Assembly: GCA_002689655.1 (NCBI GenBank) | Contig: NZHC01000015.1 | Coordinates: 1 to 64,000, forward strand | Source: Rhodopirellula sp. | GTDB lineage: Bacteria > Planctomycetota > Planctomycetia > Pirellulales > Pirellulaceae | DNA: 64,000 nt | Reading direction: 5' to 3' | Shown: positions 47,499-57,104 of the stretch, piece by piece | Position numbering within the stretch: the first letter of the stretch is position 1 | Layout of the letters: every line of letters starts with the position of its first letter | Made by a program: the position numbers and the translations under genes | The notes under the pieces: generated by a model | What the model was told of the DNA's origin: nothing | The model's input: only the letters and a program-made list of their open reading frames with translations | Database searches by the model: none

Positions 47499-48141
47499 TG
47501 GAATCCTCGTAAGTCAATTTGAATTGGTCCAATGCTCGCAACCAAAGCATGCGCACGGCTCCATTGGAGCGATTCATTCGTTCTGCAATTTCTTCGAAAG
47601 CCAGACCCTGCAAGACGCGATAAACGATCACGTCGCGGTATTGGGTCGGTAGTTGTTCCAGCTGTTTGGAAAAGTCCATGGCTTGTTCTCTGGATCGCAT
47701 CGGCTCGCTTGGTGAAGTCGTGCGTCCAGGCAGAATTGCCGCCAAATTGCAGGCTGATTCATCCGTCCTCTGTGATGTTCGTTCGATGGACACTTCGCGT
47801 CTCACATCACGTTTTCCAGCACGCACATGAGTCGTGAATGTGCGATGCAGCGTGTTGATCATGATCTTGCGCAGCCAGCCCAGCATTTCTGGTTGACTGC
47901 TTCCACGGAACGCGTTGAAGTCACGATGGGCGGCCAGCATCGTCTCTTGGACGACATCGGATGGATTGATCCGTTGACGGAGTTGGCGATCCAGCGAGCT
48001 GGACGCCAGAATATTCAAATAGTTTGTGTACCACTGAAGCAACTTGCCCAACGATTCGGTGTCCCCATTTTTGGCACCAGTTAAGAGGGTTTTGAATTCT
48101 GCGGGCGCGCATGCAGAACCTGTTGCTGTAACGTTGACCAT
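47488..48141 (-). CDS. ECF-type RNA polymerase sigma factor
   Basis: This is a 217-residue sigma-70-family protein from the ATG at 48141; a longer frame to 48201 adds 20 residues that do not look native. Sigma2 has LRQRINPSDVVQETMLAAHRDF, with the DVVQET segment typical of planctomycete ECF factors; sigma4 has LEQLPTQYRDVIVYRVLQGLAFEEIAERM. It lies upstream of and overlaps the Ser/Thr kinase gene, an arrangement common in planctomycetes, so the kinase rather than a membrane anti-sigma factor may control it. No anti-sigma gene is seen. Confidence 0.9.
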   Translation of the reverse strand: MVNVTATGSACAPAEFKTLLTGAKNGDTESLGKLLQWYTNYLNILASSSLDRQLRQRINPSDVVQETMLAAHRDFNAFRGSSQPEMLGWLRKIMINTLHRTFTTHVRAGKRDVRREVSIERTSQRTDESACNLAAILPGRTTSPSEPMRSREQAMDFSKQLEQLPTQYRDVIVYRVLQGLAFEEIAERMNRSNGAVRMLWLRALDQFKLTYEDSNDR

Positions 48142-48622
48142 GGCACGGTCTCGGGAAAGAAAAGAAAAGAAAAGATGAGGCTTGTAGTTTACGCTTCTCA
48201 CTACACAACGGCAAATAATTCAAGTCATCCACCACGTCAGATCAGTAGAGCGGTCCATTCGATCATTTTTTTCCAGTCGAGTGGTAGAGGTGAGAGTTGG
48301 CGAAGCGTTGCCTAAAAGACCCGACCTTCCCCAAAATCATGGATTTCTGTCGCCATAATGGATGAAAAGTCGAGAGATAGACCGCAAACTCCTCCTTCTG
48401 ATAGGGAAGATTACCTACCTGAATGTCACACACTTTTTTTCTTTTTTGAAATTTTGTTTTTTCACAGATTTTCGTGGAGACTCATCCGCCCTTCTCGCTG
48501 TCTTGATCAAAATAAATGCTGGTATTAGCCTTCGCATGATAGCCAGGCAACACAAGTTGCGATGGGTTGATCTGGACAAAGATCAAGAAGTGGATGTCAA
48601 TTTTTTTTCGTGAAACTTGTAT
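48142..48622. other. AT-rich upstream region of the sigma/kinase operon
   Basis: It holds the promoter side of the operon at 48141. A run of repeated gaaaa units lies just before the start (48154-48174, plus-strand view). Long T tracts occur near 48428-48462. A frame at 48362-48613 (83 codons) has no recognisable family and I do not call it. No RNA gene is seen. Confidence 0.4.
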
Positions 48623-48944
48623 TCATGCGAGTTGTTGGTAGATATCGGAAGCTGCCAACATTTTGGAGTGTTGGACGCCAACGAGGTATTGGATGGGTTT
48701 AGCAGTGTGTCTGAATTGCTGGAATGCTTCCTTGAAATTTCGATGACTGAGTCCGTGGGGTAAGGTGCACACAACAGACACCGAGTAAACTAAGCTCGGC
48801 AGGTTTACGGATTTTATCATCAAAGAACAGCATCTTTTTAAATGCACACCAGCTCGATTTGCGAAGTGCAAAAAAGTGTGCCAGCATGTTTGAAGGATAG
48901 ATTTCTGAGTAGCGGAAGTCATGCGGGATTTTCAGGGTTCGGTC
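48623..48944 (-). pseudogene. Fragment of magnesium-dependent phosphatase-1 (MDP-1/HAD)
   Basis: Two minus-strand frames hold the C-terminal half of an MDP-1-like HAD phosphatase: first RYSEIYPSN, HFFALRKSSWCAFKKMLFF, DDKIRKPAELSLLGVCCVH, then a one-base frameshift, then PHGLSHRNFKEAFQQF. In MDP-1 the FFDDERRN.. and LGVTC(I)H segments have the same order. The extra base lies near 48760 (CTTACCCC read against CTTCCCC). The N-terminal half with the nucleophile DLDYT motif is absent, so the gene is truncated and dead. An eight-base tandem repeat sits 60 bp upstream. Confidence 0.7.
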
Positions 48945-49004
48945 AATTCTTTGCCCGGGGTGGGTTGCCCCATCCGTGAGGCGAAAGCAATTTTTCAGTG
49001 TTGC

Positions 49005-49036
49005 TGGTCCAGTGGTCCAGTGGTCCAGTGATCCAG
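49005..49036. repeat. 8-bp tandem repeat, four copies
   Basis: Four units of tggtccag occur in a row, the last being tgatccag. They lie in the 450-bp interval between the MDP-1 fragment and the peptidase gene. Confidence 0.9.
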
Positions 49037-49402
49037 TTTTTCTTGTGCGTCGGAATCGATTTGGCCTGACCTTCCGTGGGCGTCCAAGACTTGTCTTGAG
49101 CCGACGCTGAAGGGAGGCTACCGGCATTCACACCCAGTTCCAAAGTGTGAAGTCAAAGTAGAACATCATCAATTAAGGTGGCCCGCGCAACTTTGAAAGC
49201 TATCGACGGCGGGGAGTTAGGATGGCGCCCGGCGGATTAGTATAGAAGAGACTGTCTGAAGCTTCCGGCAGCGTTATGCACCATTCATTGTCATGATGAT
49301 GCTGGATACCTGTTTTGCCTTTGCAGTACTACAATCAAATATGGTCTGTATAAGAGTCCTTTCCCACGGTTCACAATTGTCTCGATTCGAAGTACATCGG
49401 TA
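49037..49402. other. Intergenic region before the peptidase gene
   Basis: These 366 bp hold the promoter side of the 49403 gene. I see no repeat or RNA gene in it. Weak frames on the minus strand (to 49143) include the 5' side of the MDP-1 fragment but have no family match. Confidence 0.35.
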
Positions 49403-50833
49403 ATGAATAAAAACATTCTCGCGACATGCATCGCATGCCTGTTTTCTGTGGTCGTTGCAGAGGCGTCAGAATATTCCGTGGTTGTTTCCCGCCAAACGAA
49501 AGCACAACTGGGTTGGCAGTCCGTTATTGATGTTCTACTGGAACGGCACTCAAAAGCTGTCGTGTTGGTGTGGGAAGAAGATGTGTCGGAAGTTCTGCCA
49601 GTTTTGCAGAAACAGCATCCTCGTTATACCTGCTTTGTCGCGAGTCGAGAGGAGGCTGGAAGGAACTTTGTAGCTGCAGTACATCAGTTGACGCGGCAAT
49701 ACGATAGCGACCCCTACACAGACACGCTTTGGGGAATTCTCACTGGATACGATGCTGAGAACGCACTGGCCATTGCCAAAACAGATAAACCGTTGGCTGT
49801 GAAAAGGGTTGCGTCAGGAACAGAATTAGCTCTGGAGCTTTGCGAGCAGGGTGTTTGGTACGACGAGTTGGTTAAAAATAAAAAAGTGAGCAAGGACATT
49901 GGTGGCAGGCCCACTGAGCAAAGAGGTCCCTCCGATACAACTCGAGCGCTTGCCGACACATTGACGAAGGGGGCGGCCGATTTGTTTGTGACCTCTGGCC
50001 ACGCCACAGAACGCAACTGGCAAATTGGCTTCCGATACAGGAATGGAACGTTTCGATCGAAGCAGGGACAGATGTTTGGTTTCCCGCTGGAGGGTGAGTC
50101 GTTTGAAATTTCTTCCTCAGAGCCGCGGGTTTACATGGCAGTCGGAAATTGTCTCATGGGACACATTGATGGGCCGGACGCGATGGCGTTGGCTTGGATG
50201 AATGCTCTGGGAGTGCGGCAAATGGTGGGTTATACCGTGGTCACTTGGTACGGCTATGGCGGTTGGGGTGTTTTGGATTATTTCACCGAACAGCCCGGAC
50301 GTTACACATTGACAGAAGCATTTCATGCCAACCAGCATGCATTGATTCACCGGCTGGATCATTATTTCGATGGAGTCACTGGCGTGTCACTCGAGCCCGG
50401 TTCGCAACGCCTGCCAGTTGTACAACCTAACTTGCTCGGCAAGCAATTGGGTTTGTCGGCGGCAGATTGTCGAGGGTTGTTGTGGGATCGCGATACGGTT
50501 GCTTTTTATGGTGATCCTGCGTGGGAAGCTCGGTTACCGTCCGGCCCCAAGGCGTATGGACAGAAACTGGAAATTGAGGGCGATACCTACAAGCTTACTA
50601 TCACACCCCGTTTGGCCTCCAGGTCCTTCGAGCCTGTCAATACAAATGGGGCGCAGCGAGGGTGGCGACCAATTGTACAACTGCTTGATCATCGAATTCA
50701 GCAGGCTTCGCTGTTGTCTGGCGATGATCTTGGGGTTGTGATTGCCGACGATTTTATTTTAGTACCAAATCCGCGTGTTGTTGATCTTGATCGTGACTAC
50801 GTGATCAAATTCAAAGCGCAACGAGTGGACTGA
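49403..50833 (+). CDS. Secreted clan-CD-like cysteine peptidase
   Basis: This is a 476-residue exported protein with signal MNKNILATCIACLFSVVVAEA. Residues near 200 (VTSGHATERNW, His200) and 250 (MAVGNCLMGHID, Cys250) give the H-x(n)-NC order of a His/Cys dyad like clan CD (gingipain/caspase-type) peptidases. The preceding strand LFVTSGHA and the strand YMAVGNC fit that fold. The C-terminal 120 residues look beta-rich (YKLTITPRLASRSF), possibly an attachment domain. This is inferred from motif order only, so a non-peptidase homologue remains possible. Confidence 0.6.
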   Translation: MNKNILATCIACLFSVVVAEASEYSVVVSRQTKAQLGWQSVIDVLLERHSKAVVLVWEEDVSEVLPVLQKQHPRYTCFVASREEAGRNFVAAVHQLTRQYDSDPYTDTLWGILTGYDAENALAIAKTDKPLAVKRVASGTELALELCEQGVWYDELVKNKKVSKDIGGRPTEQRGPSDTTRALADTLTKGAADLFVTSGHATERNWQIGFRYRNGTFRSKQGQMFGFPLEGESFEISSSEPRVYMAVGNCLMGHIDGPDAMALAWMNALGVRQMVGYTVVTWYGYGGWGVLDYFTEQPGRYTLTEAFHANQHALIHRLDHYFDGVTGVSLEPGSQRLPVVQPNLLGKQLGLSAADCRGLLWDRDTVAFYGDPAWEARLPSGPKAYGQKLEIEGDTYKLTITPRLASRSFEPVNTNGAQRGWRPIVQLLDHRIQQASLLSGDDLGVVIADDFILVPNPRVVDLDRDYVIKFKAQRVD

Positions 50834-50921
50834 TGTCTGTCGGATGCGGGGGCTGCAACTTGGGGATCAACTGCAGGCCGTCTTCTATAGCAGAGATGGT
50901 CGGAGGCTTTTGAATTGAAAA

Positions 50922-53900
50922 TCACGCTTCCCATGTCGAAAGTTTTTTCGCATGTGCTTGTAATTGTGGTTTGAATTTTTCCAGCATCATCAAGCCGGCT
51001 AGAAGGATAAGTCCCATGCTGATTCCAAATACCCACCAAGGCCATGTCGACTCAAATGCTCGATTTGCGTGCCAAACCATGCTGGTGACACCTAAAAATA
51101 CAAACATTGCACCGAGGTAGAGAAAAGGACGTATTCGAAGAATCACTCCTAGCAACATACCGGTTAGTGCAAGCAGAACCAAAATGATGGGCCCTGAGAG
51201 TGTGGTGCCAATCTGCTGGAGCAGCATATCAGCGGAACTGCTGATATAGATGAGCAAGGTCGCTCCATAGCGAATTCCAGATGCCACTTGCGGTTCAATA
51301 CGTTCGCGATAGAGGTGGGTCATGATAAGAATGCACGCTGCTGGTGGAATCAACCAAAGTTGGGGATGCAACAGAAATCCCCATCCTGGCATCTGAATCA
51401 ACACAAACCACCATGCAGCGTTTCCGAGGATCACGCCTGTGACACGTGGTAGGGTGGCTTTCCACATGGTACCTACTGCAAAGTAATATATGGCTGCAAT
51501 GATTAGCAGGAACTCGTAATGCGAGTTGATCATGTTTGTCAGGAGCGAGTTTCCCTGATTAGAAGCACTTAGCCATAGCCCCAAGATGGGAATCAATGGT
51601 AGGTACAGTGATGTTTTGCGAATAGCCGCAGCCATCACCGCATCACCTCGGCGGCGTGCAAGTTCTGTGATCCCAACACTTAAGAAAGACAGGCCCATGA
51701 CCATGTAGGGCCAGTATGCTCGGAGGCCTGCGAAGGCCCATCCTGGCTTGCACAGGAAAATGTGGAGCCAAGTCAGGAATCCAAACGCTTGTGTCACTAA
51801 AATAAGGTAAGTACGCTGTTGATTAGACAGGGAAATCGTCGAGCGTAGGGATCCGTTAGGGCCAGTGACCAGTGCAGTCGCTCCACCCATCAGGCTCAAC
51901 GAGCCTAAAGTCAATGCTGCTCCAATGACGGCTACCAACGATAAATTTGAAATTCCATTGCTGTCACGCAACAGGAATTCCAAGGTGATCATGGCAAATG
52001 TGGAACAAAGGGCTGCGATCGCCGTGGTAACTGCACCCTTCTGAAATGCATCCATCCAGCGGTTTCTCATGTTCTCGCCGATTAACTTGGGCAGGACGAA
52101 GAGAAGCGTGGGAATGATCAGAGCTGATGCAACCAACCAGCGCATGCAGCCTGTAAGCAATAAATGCTCATTGTCTAACTTGCTTGCAGTAGCCCACAGT
52201 GCGATGGCAACCAAGCCTAGCGAAACTGCAACGTATCTCAGCTTCGCAACGGATGCTTGCTCTGAAATCTCAGTGAAGGCCCACGCAGTCATCGCAATAC
52301 TCGCTATGACAATCTGAACCTCTATCAAAGGCAATCGAGCAATTATCATCAAGATTGGACTAGCAACACTTACACATGCAAAAATGGTGAGCATTGATGT
52401 TGCTGTTGAAGCCAAACGTGTGAAATGCGTTACAGAACTACTTGAAGTTAGCCAGCCAGTCAGCTTGGCAAGATTCCCCAGAGAAGATGTGATCACAACA
52501 AGCAGGAATGCATAACTAATGATTGCCGCTGTGTACTTGTGAGAGGGGGACCCATCCAGCATGTTTGTGACTGCAATAGTCAGAAGCGAAAATGCAGTAC
52601 AGAGCATCGTTAAGGAGATGAACCAATCAAGAACTGTTCGAGGACGGAGGACGGTGGAGACTGCTACCAAGCCGTAGCAGGTCACCCGAAGCCACAGAAA
52701 TGGGCTCAGGATTGAATGGAACTTTTCAATAAAACCAAGGCTATGGGTCAGATCTATAAAGGAAACAGCGAAGATGACTAGCGAAAAATCCAATAGTGGG
52801 ATTTGATTAATCAGACGCAACTTGTGATCCATGTCCGCTCGGTCTCTGCCCAAGTAGCGCCAGAGTAGGACCCACATTGAGATCCAAAGGATTGTGTAGC
52901 TAGGGCTGAATTCTTTGAACAAGTAAGGAAGCACAATTCCGGCAAGTCCCACCTGCCAACCTAATAAACGAGTCGCGAGCGCTGGGACCTTAAGTTTCTT
53001 GATGCCCACCGCCATGAGGGTGATTTGGGCACCGCTTGTGACCGTCGCGATGACACTCAGCCAAGGCAACACCTCAGACTTGTCTTGGTAAATACTTGTT
53101 AAAACCAGTGTCGTGAATGTTGCTGTGGCCATGTGGTAGAAGTCAAACGCCTGTTGACGGCGTCCAGGCATCAGCATTGAGACGAGTGCTGCTAGAATCC
53201 ATATTCCACTGATGATTTCAACCGATTGTGTGCTTCCGAGTGAACCACTCGTTAGGTTGAACTGATGAACAAGCCATGCGACTTGGCCAGCAAGCAGCGA
53301 TGACGCAAAAGTAATCGAAGTCGTCCACTTAGGAGACGATTTGCCACAGAAAAAGCGTTGGATACGGCTTGATGCAAGATTAGCGATCGCAATCAGAGTG
53401 AGCGCGCATCCGGCGGGGCTGAGTTGGTCATAGAAGCCGCGGGCCCGAAAAAGGATCACGGCTGTGGTCAGGAATGCCGTAGTGATGCCCGAAGCTACCA
53501 TCAGTCGCTGCATTTCGCGAAGGTAGTTGCTGCCATGCTGATTATCAGCTGCCTTCGGCGTCCGACCGATGATGCGGCTTGCCAGAACTAGCCAGGCAAA
53601 GATCAGTAGACAAGCCGTCTGGATCTGCGCAGGAATGGACTGAATGATAAAAGGCGTTGCAAGCACGGTACCGGATGCCGCGAAAAATACGGACGACAAG
53701 GTGAGGCCCCATGTCCGGCCTGTACGCCTCGTCTGCCATAGTGCCAGAATGGATACGATCAACCACCAGGCAGAGATGCTGCCCGCAGAAGCCAAGTCAG
53801 CAAGTTGCCCGTTTTGTAGAGGGGCAAGCACGCCCGAGTACAGAAGCGAAATGGATCCGGTGAAAAGTATGAGGGATTGCGTTGCATGGCAGCCGTTCAC

Positions 53901-56888
53901 AAAGTGAGTTGTCAGTAGCGATGGTTTCAGATGACGCAGAATTGTGTTCGCCGTGAACACCAAGGTGGTGGCAAGACTAACTGCGACAATCAACATCGTT
54001 TTCACATCGGATAGACTCGACACCGTTATCTGGCATGAGAACCAGAGGATGACAAGGATTAGAGTCAGTCCAGCGAGGGTCGACGTGACTTCTTTTTGCT
54101 GCTTTTGGCGTATTAGTAGGCCAATGAATGCTCCCACCGACAACCAACCCAACGCTGGCAGCATCCATGACGTGTTGTAGTTAAATGGTGCCTGCGCAAT
54201 GATGGAGCGATTGAGGCAGGCGTACAGGTAGATTGTGGCAACAGCTGTAATGCCGGTCGCTGCTAACCCAAACCAACTGTCTGGCATTACTAGCGGCGGT
54301 ATGGGCCGACCAAAAAGACAAATCAATCGATCTCGCAGAGAGACAGGGGAGATGGTGTCAGTCCGTTTTTCGGATGCTGCTGCCGACTCCATGATGCGAT
54401 TCACGCACAAAGTTGTCGCTTCGCGGATCAGGTACCAGAGTACAGCCAGAGTCCCGAGGACAGCAGTCCATCCCCACATAGCATTACCAGTTAGCCAGCC
54501 AGACTGAGTCCACAATTCGGCTTCACAGTAACGAAAACTTAGAGCAAGTGTTAACAAAAGGCTTGTCAGCTGCGCAACTTTTAAAATATTCAGATTGCTC
54601 AACAGCAGGGCAATCCAGATCAAAGTGACCACTGAGATCACTTGTGTTGTGCAGCAAAGTTGAAAATGTGCTCTACCTCCGATGACTGCCAGTAGCGTTG
54701 CGGTGCCAATCGTCGCAAGACCTAGAGTCGCCAGTGTCTTACGCACCAAAAGAGCAGCTTCCGATCGGTCCTTGCTCGTCAGCTTTGTAAGCGAGCAGGA
54801 GATTTCACTAAAAAGCGTAAGAAGCCCCGCAACACTCAGTGTCAGATAAATCGCATTGGGTAAGTGGTCGAGGCTAAGTGATAGTGGAACCTCGTAGATT
54901 GAATTGAAGGCTAGGCCAATTGCAATCGCCGTCAGATAACAAACTCGATAATCTCGGAGTGAAATGAGGACTGAGGCAATCGATGCTACGAACAACATGG
55001 CCGTGACAAACCATGAAGGAATGATTCCCATTCTGGCTTCAGGTGCAAGTGACAGCACGGCAGCCAACAGTAGCGTTGAACCAAACCAGCTAATGTTGGC
55101 ATATTGCAACCATTTTTTTGCGGGATTTTTTCGTGACAATGCCCACCATAAACACCCGCTGAGAACCGACATCAGCATTGAGGCAGCCATCGCCTCTCCA
55201 TTGATAAACCTCGTCCATAAGGGACTGGTCTGCCAAGTCTGGCCACCAAGCCAGATTTGCGCTGTACAAGTTGCGACCAAACCTACCGGAAGAGTTGCAA
55301 TCGCGTACCACGCTGGTTGCTGAAATAGGTGCCGGCCGGCAGCGAGACTTGCGGACAATAGTATTGCCCACGTCCATAGCCAAGCGGGGGATAGCATTGC
55401 CGGAGCGAAAATAATCATTGTGATGGCGAACAGTAAGATGCCGCAGATAGCACCAACCATGGAAATGGTGCTGTTGCGAGCTCTCTCTCTTAATGAATTT
55501 GCCACACCAGTCAGTGCGACGCAGGCCGGTATGGATGCCATCGCCAGGGGCAGCCAAGCCTGCCTGTCGAATGCACGAAGGTGATAACCCAGAGAAAGAG
55601 TTGCAATCGCCAGAGAGTAACCGCTTAATCCCATCACTAGCAGACGAATTCTCGCGCCTGCCGGGCCAATGGTCGTGGTTGTTCGATGGTTCCATTTTCG
55701 AATTATCACACAGGCAAATACGACGGCGGAAGTGGCAACCGTTATCAGCCAACCAGCTTGACTTTCAAAGGCCCGGATGGCAGCGGGAGCAAACACGAGC
55801 GCAATGATTGAACCTGCCACCGATGTAAAGATGGACCACACATGCGCGCGGTTTGTAAGTGCTTTTCCACCTAGATAGAGGAATACGGAGTAGACAACTC
55901 CAGCCAGTCCAATGGTGACCAAGGTGATGGGATCACTCAGGTCGATTGACTGACTGGCATCAATTCCTGATGCAGCGATACCAGCAAGTACACTCAGAGG
56001 AATGAGCAAGGTGGCAATCACGAGAACCGCGCGGCTGGTATGACGCAAACGCCAGCGAGAAAGTGTGTATAGCCCTACACTATAGATAGCGGCATTTGCG
56101 GCAAGGAAGATCAGTGTCGGTATTGCACGGTGAGTTTGAACCAAAGGTCCCCACAAGCTGATAACAAGGCCAATGGAGCAGACGACAATCAACGTTCCTG
56201 CGATCAGTTCACCCCAGCGAATGTTGTGTGCTGCCAGGAATGATTGAATGATCTCTCCGGTGGACAAAGTCGGGTGGGGTTTGGGAGGTGCGGTTTTAGT
56301 ACTCGCCAACGATGTGATCGCCGGTTTTCGCTCTGTGTTGGTCCGCACGGGTTGCTGATCGTTACTCTTTGTTTTGGGACGCTCGGGAGTTCCTGCTTGT
56401 TTTTGCCGCACTTCTGAAGATTCGAATGCCGTGGTTTCTGTTAATTGTTTGTTTGATGTTGTTGGAACGCGTTCGTCGATTAGCGATGCCGTCAGAATAT
56501 CCGGTTCTTGAGATTCACTCCCCTGATTCTTGTTTGGCTGTTGGCTGATTTTTGAGCCATGATCAGTGGCCTGAGTCAAGTTGGCTTGACGCTCCGCGCT
56601 CTGTGCTGAGGCACCTTGTTGCTTCCCAGGTTTCAGGTCTGTCCCAAGCTCTTGCCCATTGATGGCAGAAAGCAGTTGATTCATCGTGCTGGTGTCGATG
56701 CGACCCTGTGCACAAAGCTCTCGTATGACCGATTTGGCGATTGTGTCTCGCTTTTGAGGGGTGCTATTTTCAGATTCAGTGGTGTCTGCGAAGAAACTGA
56801 CCATGTGTGCAATGATGAGCCAAGTTGCATGTCCAGCAAGCGTGATTGCTACCCAGCCGATTGACACTGCTAAAAAGAACTCGAACAT
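50922..56888 (-). CDS. Giant polytopic membrane protein, 1,988 residues
   Basis: This is a very large protein dominated by hydrophobic segments; I count roughly fifty likely membrane spans from about residue 215 to 1,960. The first 215 residues have one membrane segment (MFEFFLAVSIGWVAITLAGH), then a soluble region with a Gln/Lys/Ser-rich linker (about 40-200). No repeats of clear identity were found and no catalytic motif is recognised. DUF2157/DUF2339-type families are possible but not supported by a motif I can point to. It is a single gene on the minus strand. Function unknown. Confidence 0.75.
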   Translation of the reverse strand: MFEFFLAVSIGWVAITLAGHATWLIIAHMVSFFADTTESENSTPQKRDTIAKSVIRELCAQGRIDTSTMNQLLSAINGQELGTDLKPGKQQGASAQSAERQANLTQATDHGSKISQQPNKNQGSESQEPDILTASLIDERVPTTSNKQLTETTAFESSEVRQKQAGTPERPKTKSNDQQPVRTNTERKPAITSLASTKTAPPKPHPTLSTGEIIQSFLAAHNIRWGELIAGTLIVVCSIGLVISLWGPLVQTHRAIPTLIFLAANAAIYSVGLYTLSRWRLRHTSRAVLVIATLLIPLSVLAGIAASGIDASQSIDLSDPITLVTIGLAGVVYSVFLYLGGKALTNRAHVWSIFTSVAGSIIALVFAPAAIRAFESQAGWLITVATSAVVFACVIIRKWNHRTTTTIGPAGARIRLLVMGLSGYSLAIATLSLGYHLRAFDRQAWLPLAMASIPACVALTGVANSLRERARNSTISMVGAICGILLFAITMIIFAPAMLSPAWLWTWAILLSASLAAGRHLFQQPAWYAIATLPVGLVATCTAQIWLGGQTWQTSPLWTRFINGEAMAASMLMSVLSGCLWWALSRKNPAKKWLQYANISWFGSTLLLAAVLSLAPEARMGIIPSWFVTAMLFVASIASVLISLRDYRVCYLTAIAIGLAFNSIYEVPLSLSLDHLPNAIYLTLSVAGLLTLFSEISCSLTKLTSKDRSEAALLVRKTLATLGLATIGTATLLAVIGGRAHFQLCCTTQVISVVTLIWIALLLSNLNILKVAQLTSLLLTLALSFRYCEAELWTQSGWLTGNAMWGWTAVLGTLAVLWYLIREATTLCVNRIMESAAASEKRTDTISPVSLRDRLICLFGRPIPPLVMPDSWFGLAATGITAVATIYLYACLNRSIIAQAPFNYNTSWMLPALGWLSVGAFIGLLIRQKQQKEVTSTLAGLTLILVILWFSCQITVSSLSDVKTMLIVAVSLATTLVFTANTILRHLKPSLLTTHFVNGCHATQSLILFTGSISLLYSGVLAPLQNGQLADLASAGSISAWWLIVSILALWQTRRTGRTWGLTLSSVFFAASGTVLATPFIIQSIPAQIQTACLLIFAWLVLASRIIGRTPKAADNQHGSNYLREMQRLMVASGITTAFLTTAVILFRARGFYDQLSPAGCALTLIAIANLASSRIQRFFCGKSSPKWTTSITFASSLLAGQVAWLVHQFNLTSGSLGSTQSVEIISGIWILAALVSMLMPGRRQQAFDFYHMATATFTTLVLTSIYQDKSEVLPWLSVIATVTSGAQITLMAVGIKKLKVPALATRLLGWQVGLAGIVLPYLFKEFSPSYTILWISMWVLLWRYLGRDRADMDHKLRLINQIPLLDFSLVIFAVSFIDLTHSLGFIEKFHSILSPFLWLRVTCYGLVAVSTVLRPRTVLDWFISLTMLCTAFSLLTIAVTNMLDGSPSHKYTAAIISYAFLLVVITSSLGNLAKLTGWLTSSSSVTHFTRLASTATSMLTIFACVSVASPILMIIARLPLIEVQIVIASIAMTAWAFTEISEQASVAKLRYVAVSLGLVAIALWATASKLDNEHLLLTGCMRWLVASALIIPTLLFVLPKLIGENMRNRWMDAFQKGAVTTAIAALCSTFAMITLEFLLRDSNGISNLSLVAVIGAALTLGSLSLMGGATALVTGPNGSLRSTISLSNQQRTYLILVTQAFGFLTWLHIFLCKPGWAFAGLRAYWPYMVMGLSFLSVGITELARRRGDAVMAAAIRKTSLYLPLIPILGLWLSASNQGNSLLTNMINSHYEFLLIIAAIYYFAVGTMWKATLPRVTGVILGNAAWWFVLIQMPGWGFLLHPQLWLIPPAACILIMTHLYRERIEPQVASGIRYGATLLIYISSSADMLLQQIGTTLSGPIILVLLALTGMLLGVILRIRPFLYLGAMFVFLGVTSMVWHANRAFESTWPWWVFGISMGLILLAGLMMLEKFKPQLQAHAKKLSTWEA

Positions 56889-57104
56889 TTCACTGACTTA
56901 CTTGTGTGCAATGGGAACGACACCTCTTGCCCTACTGGAATGCGGTGATTCCTTCAAGGAGCCCAAATTCGGTTGTCCGCAGCGCGACTGAACTTAGGCA
57001 AATGGATTTTCGGCCGGGCAGATCGCGAAGAAGATGGTTGCTTTTGCACAGGCACCGAGTCAGGCACCGAGCGGATTCTACTTCATCAGCCAGCGCCGGG
57101 GGCA

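Noticed and set aside
48362-48613. 83-codon plus-strand frame in the AT-rich sigma upstream region
   Set aside because: Phe/Leu-rich from T tracts, no ribosome-binding site and no family.
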